DNA from: Enterobacteriaceae bacterium B14
Lineage (GTDB): Bacteria > Pseudomonadota > Gammaproteobacteria > Enterobacterales > Enterobacteriaceae
Reading direction: 5' to 3'
NCBI GenBank assembly: GCA_000307305.1
Contig: DF158882.1
Span: 1,115,495 to 1,179,494, forward strand
Length of the DNA: 64,000 bases
Of this stretch, positions 8,540 to 16,942 are shown in pieces (positions within the stretch are counted from its first letter, which is position 1; every line of letters starts with the position of its first letter). The notes beneath the pieces are model-generated. The model was not told where the DNA came from. It ran no database searches and was given only the letters and a program-made list of their open reading frames with translations. A program made the position numbers and the translations under genes.

Positions 8540-9802
8540 ATGTCTGTGGAGACACCTATTATAATGACTCAGTCACGACCTTCAGTATTAGGCGGTGCGA
8601 TGATTATCGCTGGTACAGCAGTTGGCGCCGGTATGTTTTCTATCCCCGTCGTTACCTCTGGTGTTTGGTTTAGCGGTTCGGTGATTCTGCTGGCATATAC
8701 TTGGTTTTGCATGTTTATCTCAGGCTTGATGATCCTAGAGGCCAACCTGCACTATCCTGCTGGCTCCAGTTTTCACACTACCGTCAAAGATTTGCTAGGT
8801 AATGCGTGGAGTACCATTAACGGGCTCTCCATTACTTTTGTTTTATATATTCTGACTTATGCTTATATTTCCGCCGGTGGCTCAATCATCCAGCACACAT
8901 TAGCGCCTCTGTTTAGCCCAACATTTGAACTCACTCAAAAAATATCAGGCCTCTGCTTTGCGTTACTTGTGGCATTCATCATTTGGATTTCAACTCGCGC
9001 CGTCGATAAGCTGTGTACTATCTTGATTGGAGGCATGGTCATCACCTTCTTCCTTTCTGTCGGTAGTATGTTGACTCAAGCTAAGCCCGCTATTCTTTTT
9101 GATATTGTCGACACAGATGCGAGCTATCTTCCTTATGCTCTCATCGCCCTACCCTATTTGTTAACGTCTTTTGGTTATCATGGTAACGTTCCAGGATTAG
9201 TGAAGTACTACCATAAAGATGCAAAAGCCGTTTCTCGTAGCCTGCTCTACGGTACATTACTTGCTTTAGCCATTTACGTCCTGTGGCAGTATGCTATTCA
9301 AGGCAATATTAGCCGTACCGCCTTTAAGCAAGTCATCGCAGAGGGCGGCAACATTGCAAGCCTGCTCACTCAAATGAATAGCGTCATCTCTACGCCATAC
9401 GTTGCCCAAATTCTCAACACATTTTCATATATGGCGCTAGCGAGCTCCTTTCTTGGCGTGTCCTTAGGGTTATTTGACTATTTGGCTGACTTCTTTAAAT
9501 TTGATGATACGGGCAAAGGCCGCCTGAAAAGCGCACTAATCACTTTTATACCACCCACTCTTGGCGCTCTGCTCTTTCCTAATGGCTTTTTATATGCCAT
9601 CGGTTTTGCTGGCCTTGCTGCTACTATTTGGGCTGTTATTGTCCCTGCCCTTATGGCAAATGCCAGCCGTAAAAAAGTCACACAGGCAAGCTATCGAGCT
9701 CCCGGTGGTAAACCAATGATCGTGTTTATCATCGCCTTTGGTATCATCAATGCCGTTATTCATATTTTATCTCTGATGAACTTGCTACCTATCTATAAAT
9801 AG
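8540..9802 (+). CDS. mtr: Tryptophan-specific permease (Mtr type)
   Basis: Inner-membrane proton symporter of the aromatic amino acid permease family. It has 420 residues and about 11 hydrophobic segments. The N-terminal AGTAVGAGMFSIPVV motif and the internal LMILEANLHYPAGSSFHT, LYILTYAYISAGGS, SFGYHGNVPGLVKYY and SFLGVSLGLFDYLADF segments resemble Mtr and TnaB more than TyrP; LPYLLTSFGYHGN and the C-terminal GGKPMI are especially Mtr-like. A ribosome site (CAGGAG, 7 bases) fixes ATG 8540. A TrpR-like operator lies upstream and a strong terminator downstream, so it is a single-gene unit. In E. coli this place near yeiP does not carry mtr, so the gene is relocated or extra here. TnaB-type low-affinity transport cannot be excluded. 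Confidence 0.86.
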   Translation: MSVETPIIMTQSRPSVLGGAMIIAGTAVGAGMFSIPVVTSGVWFSGSVILLAYTWFCMFISGLMILEANLHYPAGSSFHTTVKDLLGNAWSTINGLSITFVLYILTYAYISAGGSIIQHTLAPLFSPTFELTQKISGLCFALLVAFIIWISTRAVDKLCTILIGGMVITFFLSVGSMLTQAKPAILFDIVDTDASYLPYALIALPYLLTSFGYHGNVPGLVKYYHKDAKAVSRSLLYGTLLALAIYVLWQYAIQGNISRTAFKQVIAEGGNIASLLTQMNSVISTPYVAQILNTFSYMALASSFLGVSLGLFDYLADFFKFDDTGKGRLKSALITFIPPTLGALLFPNGFLYAIGFAGLAATIWAVIVPALMANASRKKVTQASYRAPGGKPMIVFIIAFGIINAVIHILSLMNLLPIYK

Positions 9803-9843
9803 ATATTCGGCAGGTCACATCGTAGAGAAAGCGAGAACAACTT

Positions 9844-9892
9844 CCCCAGATACTTGAATGGCTACACAAACAACCAAGTATCTGGGGCATTA
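9844..9892 (+). terminator. Terminator of mtr
   Basis: A perfect 13-base stem (CCCCAGATACTTG paired with CAAGTATCTGGGG, 9844-9856 and 9875-9887) with an 18-base loop lies 41 bases after the mtr stop. It is followed by an AT-rich tail. Confidence 0.75.
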
Positions 9893-10069
9893 TTACTTAA
9901 CCCCTTATCAACACAGTACATAGCCTCCCTAATAATCGCGTCAAAAAATGTAATAATTCGCTTTCTCTACGTCGAATTTATCCATTTTTCGACATACACT
10001 CTTGCCTGTTTTCCGCCACGCGAGTAACGTGTCGCAACAAATTTTTTAATCCTTAATGACGAGTGTTTT

Positions 10070-10642
10070 ATGCCAAAGGCAAACGAAATTAAACGCGGTA
10101 TGGCAGTCAGCCACAATGGCAAGATGCTGCTGGTAAAAGATATTGAAGTACAATCCCCTAGTGCCCGTGGTGCAAGCACTCTCTACAAAATGCGTTTTTC
10201 AGATGTGCAAACAGGGCTTAAAGTTGAAGAGCGCTTTAAAGGTGATGACATCATCACGGCCATCTCTCTGAGCCGTCGTGCCGTTACTTTTTCTTATATC
10301 GACGGTGATGAATACGTTTTCATGGATGATGAAGATTACACCCCCTTCATCTTCAAGAAAGAGCAGATCGAAGATGAATTACTCTTTATTCCTGAAGGTG
10401 GAATACCGGGAATGCAAGTCTTAACAGTTGAAGGGTTGTTAATCGCTCTTGAACTTCCACAGACAGTCGAAATGGAAATTATTGAAACGGCCCCAGGTAT
10501 TAAAGGTGCCTCAGCAAGTGCTCGTAACAAGCCAGCAACGATGAGCACAGGCCTCGTTATTCAGGTTCCAGAATATTTGGATGCAGGTGAAAAAATTCGA
10601 ATCCACGTGCCCGAGCGCCGCTATATGGGCAGAGCTGACTAA
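10070..10642 (+). CDS. efpL: Elongation factor P-like protein EfpL (YeiP)
   Basis: Paralogue of elongation factor P that helps the ribosome through polyproline and related stalling sequences. The 190-residue product has the three-domain EF-P layout: an N-terminal KOW-like domain, then two OB-fold domains ending in PGEK-type [18 protein letters not shown]. The tip of the loop carries Arg at residue 33 (SPSARGAS), not the modified Lys of EF-P, which identifies the EfpL/YeiP branch. The [21 protein letters not shown] segment is near-identical to E. coli YeiP. A GACGAG ribosome site precedes ATG 10070. It stands alone with a G+C-rich hairpin downstream. Confidence 0.96.
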   Translation: MPKANEIKRGMAVSHNGKMLLVKDIEVQSPSARGASTLYKMRFSDVQTGLKVEERFKGDDIITAISLSRRAVTFSYIDGDEYVFMDDEDYTPFIFKKEQIEDELLFIPEGGIPGMQVLTVEGLLIALELPQTVEMEIIETAPGIKGASASARNKPATMSTGLVIQVPEYLDAGEKIRIHVPERRYMGRAD

Positions 10643-10658
10643 TCCGACACTCTGAGCT

Positions 10659-10700
10659 GCGGGCGGTGTATAAACGCCCGCGACATCGTTAAATATGTCG
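10659..10700 (+). terminator. Hairpins after efpL
   Basis: GCGGGCG (10659-10665) pairs with CGCCCGC (10675-10681), and a second small inverted repeat CGACAT/ATGTCG follows (10681-10700). No clear T-run follows, so this may be a weak or bidirectional terminator between efpL and the convergent small secreted-protein gene. Confidence 0.5.
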
Positions 10701-10704
10701 GTTG

Positions 10705-11031
10705 CTATAACTGATTGATTGTAAGCACACCGGCTGTACGAGTACTGTCCATCCACGTAATGTTAACACTGCCTACATGACCAGGAATTGTGCCCCCATG
10801 GTTAGCTAAGTTATTTAAGTCACTCACGGAACGAAGAACTCTTCCAGGCTCTCCCTCCTGAGGGCGGTGACAAGCGCTATGCAACATATCGCTGTGAATA
10901 GTTATAGTGCATTGATCTTCTACAACAACGCCATAAAAATTAATAACACCGTGATTTTGTCTTCCACCTTCTGCCCATACCATCCCTGATAACAATGCTC
11001 CCGAAAGCACCAGCGTGATGAGTCGTAACAT
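10705..11031 (-). CDS. Small secreted protein, fimbrial-subunit-like N terminus
   Basis: A 108-residue product with a clear Sec signal peptide (hydrophobic core, cleavage after Val-Trp-Ala at residue 20). The mature start, HGVINFYGVVVEDQCTI, resembles the first beta strands of type 1 fimbrial subunits, including a Cys at 41 that could pair with Cys 54. The mature part is only about 88 residues, well short of a normal 150-180 residue pilin, and no chaperone or usher gene is nearby, so it is not part of a standard fimbrial operon here. It could be a small periplasmic protein of fimbrial origin. Function is unknown. It faces efpL tail to tail and its upstream region is very AT-rich. Confidence 0.6.
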   Translation of the reverse strand: MLRLITLVLSGALLSGMVWAEGGRQNHGVINFYGVVVEDQCTITIHSDMLHSACHRPQEGEPGRVLRSVSDLNNLANHGGTIPGHVGSVNITWMDSTRTAGVLTINQL

Positions 11032-11339
11032 AGTTACCTCACAAATATGAATTGATGAATGCTTAAAAGAGACGAACCAAACAAAAAATATGTAAATAAT
11101 TACTCAAATAGAAATAAACAAATAAAACTATATTATTAATTTATAATTAAATATTGGTTCACAAACCCAAAAAATGCAAAGAGACACATTAATATATTTA
11201 ACCAATTATTTACTATCCAAATGGAACATAGCTTGCTTTTATCATTCTGAATTGGCGCTTACCAGCCACTATGTTTTAATAGATGCATCTCTATAAAATG
11301 ACCTCCTGTAGCAACAGATAAACTAACAAAGGCCCATCG
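11032..11339. other. AT-rich divergent intergenic region
   Basis: This 308-base gap separates the small secreted-protein gene (minus) from the DUF2868 gene (plus). It is strongly AT-rich and must hold both promoters. An imperfect inverted repeat, TAAATATTGGTT (11148-11159) against AACCAATTATTTA (11200-11212), could be a regulator site. I see no gene in it. Confidence 0.4.
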
Positions 11340-12701
11340 TTGAAAGACAATCATCTAAGTCATCTCTGGCTGGCAGAAAGTATTCGGCTAACCGAATTAC
11401 AATCAGGTCAGTTGGAAGATGCCGAAGCAAACCGAAACGCTCGCGCTCTCAAAGGTGAGATGACTCAGAAAATTATTGAGCGAGCTCGTTTGCTGGCACA
11501 AAGAGCCGGTCTAATCGAGGCTCAGCAACGGTGGATACAAAGTGCAAAGCTCGCGGGTTTTATTCTCGTGATTATCGCGCTAATTGCCGGTGTAGGGATG
11601 GCATTTACGGCGTTAGGGGATGGCAGCCACTCAGTGAATATTTTCTGGGCGTTAGGTAGCCTGTTAGGTCTCCACCTATTAGCGCTCTTTTTTTGGTTAA
11701 TCAGTTTATGGTTTATGCCCAGCGATACAGGGTCAGTTCTAGGCCGTTTATGGTTGTGGCTAACAGACAAGCTTTCTCGAAATAGCCGTGCGATTCAACT
11801 TGCCCCTGCGTTATTAGTTCTATTAAACCGACAAAAAGCAGCTCGCTGGGGGGTTGGTGCTGTAGTCCATAGCATATGGTTGATCACCCTCATCTCGACT
11901 CTGATTATCCTGTTGGCAATGCTATCAACGAAGCACTACTCATTCATTTGGCAAACGACATTGTTGAATGGAGATACATTTGTTGCCCTTACTCACAGCC
12001 TCGGTGCCCTGCCTTCACTGTTCGGTTTTCCTCAACCCGATATAGAGACAATCAAAGCAAGTGGAGCCAGTGCATTAGAGCTTGAGATAGCCCGTTCAAC
12101 ATGGGCAGGATGGTTAATTGGCGTATTCACCTTCTATGGTTTATTGCCCCGCCTTATTCTTTCTCTCTATTGTCTTGTCCGCTGGAAATATGCCTGTGCT
12201 CGCCTATCTCTAGATCTGACTCTGCCTGAAAATCAGTTGCTAGCAGAAAAACTCCAGCCTAGTAGTGAACACATTGGTGTTATCGATGCTGACGGTGGAT
12301 ACTCTACTACAACGAGCCTCATACCATTAACGCTCTCTGCACATGGTCACGTTCTAGTAGCGATAGAAATAGATGATACTCGTGAGTGGCCTCCTGTATT
12401 CGATGACTCAATACAATATGTCGGAATTATCAACGACCGTTATCAGAGAAAAGAGCTGCTTGATAAGTTGCATATGGCACCCGCGGCCCGTTTATTAATT
12501 GTTTGCGACCCGCTCCGCTCCCCTGATAGAGGTACATTGCACCTTATTGCTGACCTAATGAATAAATCAGCCGAAACGCGCATTTGGTTGCTAAACGATC
12601 AACCTGTTTCTGCATCTCGCCTGCAACACTGGCATAACGCACTGCAAGAACTGAATCTACAAGAAGCCGATCTTCACTGGCTGAGGAGTTCTGATGAGTA
12701 A
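11340..12701 (+). CDS. DUF2868 membrane protein
   Basis: A 453-residue protein of unknown function. The N-terminal 55 residues are charged and likely helical (LAESIRLTELQSGQLEDAEANRNARALKG begins the family signature). Hydrophobic pairs lie near residues 60-125 and further membrane segments near 175-200 and 255-290. A soluble C-terminal domain of about 150 residues ends the protein. I recognise the pattern as DUF2868, which in other Proteobacteria usually sits directly before a DUF3482 GTPase, as here. The start is a TTG at 11340 with AAGG about 8 bases upstream; no in-frame ATG exists nearby upstream. The last eight bases overlap the next gene, so the two are translationally coupled and probably work together at the membrane. 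Confidence 0.75.
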   Translation: MKDNHLSHLWLAESIRLTELQSGQLEDAEANRNARALKGEMTQKIIERARLLAQRAGLIEAQQRWIQSAKLAGFILVIIALIAGVGMAFTALGDGSHSVNIFWALGSLLGLHLLALFFWLISLWFMPSDTGSVLGRLWLWLTDKLSRNSRAIQLAPALLVLLNRQKAARWGVGAVVHSIWLITLISTLIILLAMLSTKHYSFIWQTTLLNGDTFVALTHSLGALPSLFGFPQPDIETIKASGASALELEIARSTWAGWLIGVFTFYGLLPRLILSLYCLVRWKYACARLSLDLTLPENQLLAEKLQPSSEHIGVIDADGGYSTTTSLIPLTLSAHGHVLVAIEIDDTREWPPVFDDSIQYVGIINDRYQRKELLDKLHMAPAARLLIVCDPLRSPDRGTLHLIADLMNKSAETRIWLLNDQPVSASRLQHWHNALQELNLQEADLHWLRSSDE

Positions 12702-14076
12702 GCCCTTAATTCTTGCCATTGTTGGCCATACGAATGTCGGAAAAACCTCATTATTGAGAACATTGACTCATGATGCTCATTTTGGCGAAGTCTCTGATAG
12801 GCCAAGTACTACTCGGCATGTAGAAGGCGCGAGACTCAGCGTTAATGGCAACTCACTGGTCGAACTGTACGACACGCCAGGGTTGGAGGATGCTATTTCT
12901 CTGAGAGATTATCTTGATGCACTGGCACGCCCAGAAGAAAGGCTGGATGGCCCCGCACGTTTAGAACGCTTTCTTACTGGCCCAGAGGCAAAAGGACGTT
13001 TTGAGCAGGAAGCTAAGGTAATTCGCCAACTCTTCAATAGCGATGCTGGGCTTTATATTATTGATGTCAGAGAGCCAGTGCTCCCTAAATACCATGATGA
13101 ACTCGCGGTTTTGTCCGGCTGTGGTAAGCCTCTGCTACCAGTATTCAACTTTGTTGCCAGCGAACATACCCGGGAGGAAGAGTGGCGCACATCCCTTTCT
13201 CGCCTAGGGCTTCATGCATCAGTACGCTTTGATACGGTGTCTCCGCCTGAAGACGGTGAAAAGCGGTTATATGAGAGCCTCTCACTTCTCATTGCTTCAG
13301 CTCAACAGCCTCTAAATCACCTCATTATTGATTTGGAGAGTAAGAGAGCGGCTAGAAAACAGAGTGCAGCTAAAATCATTGCGGATGTATTGATCGACTC
13401 CGCAGCCTACAGTCGCTTTATTAGCACCGACGAAGATAGAAAAGCAGCAATTGAATCACTCCGAGCCGACCTAAGAAAACATGAATACAAAGCCGTTGAA
13501 ACATTGCTAGCACTTTATAAATTCGATAAATCGGATGCTTCATCTGTCGATTTCCCTCTCTTTGATGGCCGTTTTGAAGATGATCTTTTCAGTAGCGAAG
13601 CACTCAAACAGATGGGGGTACGCCTAGGAATGGGGTTTGCTACTGGTGCTGCAGCGGGTGCTGGCATTGACTTAGCCGTAGGTGGTTTAACGATGGGAGC
13701 GGCAACAACGGTTGGTGCAATCATTGGTGGCGTATCCCAGAGCTGGAAGCACTATGGTTCGCAATTAATAGGTAAGTTTAAGGGTGGCTATAAACTCAGC
13801 GTAGATGACGCGATTTTAAGCCTGCTCGCATTACGTTTACAGAAACTGCAACAAGCACTGGATGCCCGGGGGCATGCGGCTCAAAGCACATTACTACTAG
13901 AAAACCCTCATGAAGAGACGTGGAAAAAAGGGAAAATCCCCAAACCGTTGCAAACAGCTCGCGCCCATCCTGAGTGGTCATCACTCAATAAGAGAAACAA
14001 ATTGCACGATGCTCAGCGCAGTGATGAAGTTGAAGCGCTGACAAAATATCTTATGAGTGATAATGCTGCGCAATAG
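12694..14076 (+). CDS. DUF3482 GTPase partner of the DUF2868 protein
   Basis: A 460-residue protein with an Era/TrmE-like GTPase domain: P-loop GHTNVGKTS at residues 11-19, a probable switch I Thr-Thr-Arg near 40 and the G3 motif DTPGLED at 60-66. The usual G4 motif NKxD is not evident; the aligned place reads NFVASE, so nucleotide specificity may be altered. The C-terminal half carries DUF3482, including a small-residue-rich hydrophobic stretch (MGFATGAAAGAGIDLAVGG, near 310-330) that could insert into a membrane, as in dynamin-like or colicin-like proteins. It overlaps the DUF2868 gene by eight bases. A strong terminator follows. No function is established. Confidence 0.75.
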   Translation: MSKPLILAIVGHTNVGKTSLLRTLTHDAHFGEVSDRPSTTRHVEGARLSVNGNSLVELYDTPGLEDAISLRDYLDALARPEERLDGPARLERFLTGPEAKGRFEQEAKVIRQLFNSDAGLYIIDVREPVLPKYHDELAVLSGCGKPLLPVFNFVASEHTREEEWRTSLSRLGLHASVRFDTVSPPEDGEKRLYESLSLLIASAQQPLNHLIIDLESKRAARKQSAAKIIADVLIDSAAYSRFISTDEDRKAAIESLRADLRKHEYKAVETLLALYKFDKSDASSVDFPLFDGRFEDDLFSSEALKQMGVRLGMGFATGAAAGAGIDLAVGGLTMGAATTVGAIIGGVSQSWKHYGSQLIGKFKGGYKLSVDDAILSLLALRLQKLQQALDARGHAAQSTLLLENPHEETWKKGKIPKPLQTARAHPEWSSLNKRNKLHDAQRSDEVEALTKYLMSDNAAQ

Positions 14077-14092
14077 CTCTACGCTCAAAAAC

Positions 14093-14126
14093 AAAAACGC
14101 CTTACTGATTAAATAAGGCGTTTTTG
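14093..14126. terminator. Terminator between the DUF3482 gene and lpxK
   Basis: AAAAACGCCTTA (14093-14104) pairs with TAAGGCGTTTTT (14114-14125) around a 9-base loop. T-runs lie on both strands, so it can end both the rightward GTPase transcript and the leftward lpxK transcript. Confidence 0.85.
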
Positions 14127-14159
14127 GCAGTCTCTATTTTCAAACTAAATCATCTGCGA

Positions 14160-15161
14160 TTAAACCACATGATTACGGTTAATCAGTGATGCTATATCCT
14201 CTAATAACGTCTGAGCTGAGGGCTGAGATAATTCTGCGCTAACGGGTAAATACCACCAGTTTTTGCGCGCAAATGCTTTGCACTTCACCGCATCCTTTTC
14301 TGTCATCAACAGGCTATCGTTATTACCAACTAATGAACTGAGCTGTGATTCATCGTAATGTTGATGATCGGCAAAGGAAACTCGCCGCGAAAGCGTGGCA
14401 CCGAGCTGTTCTAATGTCTGGAAAAATCTAGGTGGGTGCCCAATCCCAGCCATCGCAACAATATTGCTCGTCTTGCCGAGTAAACTGATAGAACGCTGTT
14501 CACCAGTAAGTAGATTTACGGCTTTATCGGCGACCAGTTTCATGGCTATCTCACCCGATTGAGGGACGCCACCGTTTACGATAACAGCATCGACCGACGC
14601 CAAACGGCCTGCCCGCTCTCGCATCGGCCCAGCTGGTAGCCACCAACCATTGCCAAAACGCCGGACACCGTCAACCACAGCCAGCTCTAGATCACGCTGT
14701 AGAGCATAGTGCTGCAAGCCATCATCAGTGAGTACGACATCAAGTTGATATTGCTCAAGTAATGCCTTCACGGCATCTGAGCGTTTTGGCGCAACGGCAA
14801 CAGGCACACCTGTACGTTGGTAAATCAAAACAGGCTCATCCCCGCCCTGCTGTGTTGATGTCTCAGTGGTGATGAGCAAAGGATAGTGCTCTGATTTACC
14901 GCCATATCCACGAGACACAACACCTACTTTAATGCCCTTTCGTGTTAAATGCTCAACCAGCCAGATGACGACAGGTGTTTTGCCATTCCCCCCAGCGGTT
15001 AAGTTGCCAACAACTACAACCGGGACAGGAGCTTTCCACGAGGAAAAAAGACCACAGCGATATGCTCCCCTACGGAGCATATTAATTACGCCATATAACC
15101 AAGACAGAGGCAGCAGAAAAAGATACAGCCAAGATTGCCCGAACCATATGCGCTCAATCAT
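14160..15161 (-). CDS. lpxK: Tetraacyldisaccharide 4'-kinase LpxK
   Basis: Inner-membrane kinase that adds the 4'-phosphate of lipid A. The 333-residue product has an N-terminal hydrophobic anchor ([14 protein letters not shown]), a P-loop [13 protein letters not shown] near residues 51-63, GVVSRGYGG just after, and [20 protein letters not shown] and [18 protein letters not shown] further on, all hallmarks of LpxK. The length is close to E. coli LpxK (328). The start ATG overlaps the msbA stop as ATGA, so lpxK is translated from the msbA-lpxK operon. In E. coli ycaQ and then kdsB follow; here synteny ends after lpxK. Confidence 0.97.
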   Translation of the reverse strand: MIERIWFGQSWLYLFLLPLSWLYGVINMLRRGAYRCGLFSSWKAPVPVVVVGNLTAGGNGKTPVVIWLVEHLTRKGIKVGVVSRGYGGKSEHYPLLITTETSTQQGGDEPVLIYQRTGVPVAVAPKRSDAVKALLEQYQLDVVLTDDGLQHYALQRDLELAVVDGVRRFGNGWWLPAGPMRERAGRLASVDAVIVNGGVPQSGEIAMKLVADKAVNLLTGEQRSISLLGKTSNIVAMAGIGHPPRFFQTLEQLGATLSRRVSFADHQHYDESQLSSLVGNNDSLLMTEKDAVKCKAFARKNWWYLPVSAELSQPSAQTLLEDIASLINRNHVV

Positions 15162-16906
15162 TGGCCAAACTGCAAGCGATGAAGTTGTGCATAAGAACCG
15201 TTGTTGGCGAGCAGATCTAGATGCGAACCACGTTCAACAATATAGCCATCCTCTACAACAATAATTTCATCAGCCTGTTCAATCGTCGAAAGCCGGTGAG
15301 CAATTACAAGAGACGTTCTGTTCTTCTGCAACTCATCCAACGCCGCCTGTATCGCTCGCTCAGATTCGGTATCCAGTGCTGAAGTCGCTTCATCGAGGAT
15401 CAATATTGGGCAATCGCGTAATAGTGCTCTAGCAATAGCGATTCGCTGACGCTGGCCGCCAGAAAGCAAGACGCCGTTTTCACCGATAACCGTATCTAAT
15501 CCGTTATCCATTTTTTCGATGAAATCCATGGCATAAGCCATACGCGCAGATTGTTCTATCTCTTCGCGGCTAAACTCATCCATTCGCGCATAGGCAATAT
15601 TATTCGCGATAGTATCGTTGAAGAGGTGAACATTTTGAGAAACAACCGCGACTTGATTGCGCAATGACGAGAGCGAGTATTCACGTAAATCATGCCCATC
15701 AATCAGGATTTCACCATCCTGAATGTCATAAAAACGCGTAAGCAAATTCGCAATAGTTGATTTACCTGAGCCTGAACGACCCACCAAAGCTACGGTTTTA
15801 CCCGCAGGGATCGTCATACAGATATTGTGCAACGCTGGTGTTTCTTTGCTTGGATAAGTGAAGGTAACATCTTTAAATTCGATATCGCCTTTAACACGTG
15901 CAATGTCTAGCGTTCCATTATCCTTCTCTGTATCCATATCCAAAATAGCAAACAGTGTTTGGCACGCCGCCATTCCGCGTTGGAATTGAGCATTAACGTT
16001 AGTTAATGACTTTAATGGACGCATCAATGCAATCATAGAGGAGAAGACAACGGTGATAGTCCCCGCGGTTAAGGTTTCCATTACACTTGGAAAGCTGGCT
16101 GCATACAGAACAAATGCAAGTGCAAGGGAGGCTATCAACTGAATAATGGGGTCCGATACGGCAGATGCAGCGACCATCTTCATACTTTGCTGACGCATAT
16201 GGTTACTGACTTTATCAAACCGCTTTGTTTCTACTTGCTGTCCGCCAAAAATTAGCACTTCTTTGTGGCCTTTCAGCATCTGTTCTGCGCTGGTCGTCAC
16301 TTGCCCCATCGTATTCTGCATATTCTTACTGATCTTGCGAAACCGCTTAGAAACAACACGAATAGCAATAGATACAATAGGCGCAATAACAATCAAGACC
16401 AAAGATAGCTGCCAACTGTTATAAAACATAATGGCAAATAAACTGATAATTGAAGCCCCTTCACGAACAACGGTAACCAATGAGCTAGATGAAGAAGATG
16501 CCACTTGCTCTGAGTCATACGTAATACGAGAAAGCAGAGTACCTGTTGATTGCTGATCAAAAAATGAAACCGGCATCCGCATCATATGACCAAACAAACG
16601 ACGCCGCATATTCATGACTACTTTGCCAGAAACCCAAGATAGGCAGTAACTGGAAACAAACCCCGTAATCCCTCTGACAAACATGAGTCCAATCACAATC
16701 AGTGGCATCCAGAGCAAAATTTTACTGTCAGTCTTACCAAAACCATCATCCAAGAGAGGTTTTAATAAGGACAACATGAATGCATCACTGGCAGCATTAA
16801 TAATCAGTGCGATAGATGCTGCAATAAGCCCTAACTTAAAAGGTGTGATCATCGGCCACAGGCGTTGAAATGTCTGCCATGTCGAGAGATCTTTGTCATT
16901 CATCAT
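15158..16906 (-). CDS. msbA: Lipid A export ABC transporter MsbA
   Basis: Homodimeric ATP-driven flippase that moves core-lipid A across the inner membrane. From ATG 16906 the product has 582 residues, exactly the E. coli length, and starts [18 protein letters not shown]; a longer frame from 16921 has no ribosome site. An N-terminal six-helix membrane domain is followed by an ATPase domain with Walker [10 protein letters not shown] near 376-384, the signature [11 protein letters not shown] and Walker [13 protein letters not shown]. It lies between comEC and lpxK, as in E. coli, with 36 bases after comEC and a 4-base overlap with lpxK. Confidence 0.98.
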   Translation of the reverse strand: MMNDKDLSTWQTFQRLWPMITPFKLGLIAASIALIINAASDAFMLSLLKPLLDDGFGKTDSKILLWMPLIVIGLMFVRGITGFVSSYCLSWVSGKVVMNMRRRLFGHMMRMPVSFFDQQSTGTLLSRITYDSEQVASSSSSSLVTVVREGASIISLFAIMFYNSWQLSLVLIVIAPIVSIAIRVVSKRFRKISKNMQNTMGQVTTSAEQMLKGHKEVLIFGGQQVETKRFDKVSNHMRQQSMKMVAASAVSDPIIQLIASLALAFVLYAASFPSVMETLTAGTITVVFSSMIALMRPLKSLTNVNAQFQRGMAACQTLFAILDMDTEKDNGTLDIARVKGDIEFKDVTFTYPSKETPALHNICMTIPAGKTVALVGRSGSGKSTIANLLTRFYDIQDGEILIDGHDLREYSLSSLRNQVAVVSQNVHLFNDTIANNIAYARMDEFSREEIEQSARMAYAMDFIEKMDNGLDTVIGENGVLLSGGQRQRIAIARALLRDCPILILDEATSALDTESERAIQAALDELQKNRTSLVIAHRLSTIEQADEIIVVEDGYIVERGSHLDLLANNGSYAQLHRLQFGQ

Positions 16907-16942
16907 GCAATTAACCAGCATTGGTAAGAATAGCCGACCATT

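Noticed and set aside
8413-8673. An 86-residue plus-strand frame overlapping the mtr start
   Set aside because: It has no ribosome site, spans the mtr promoter and TrpR-like operator, and runs out of frame into mtr.
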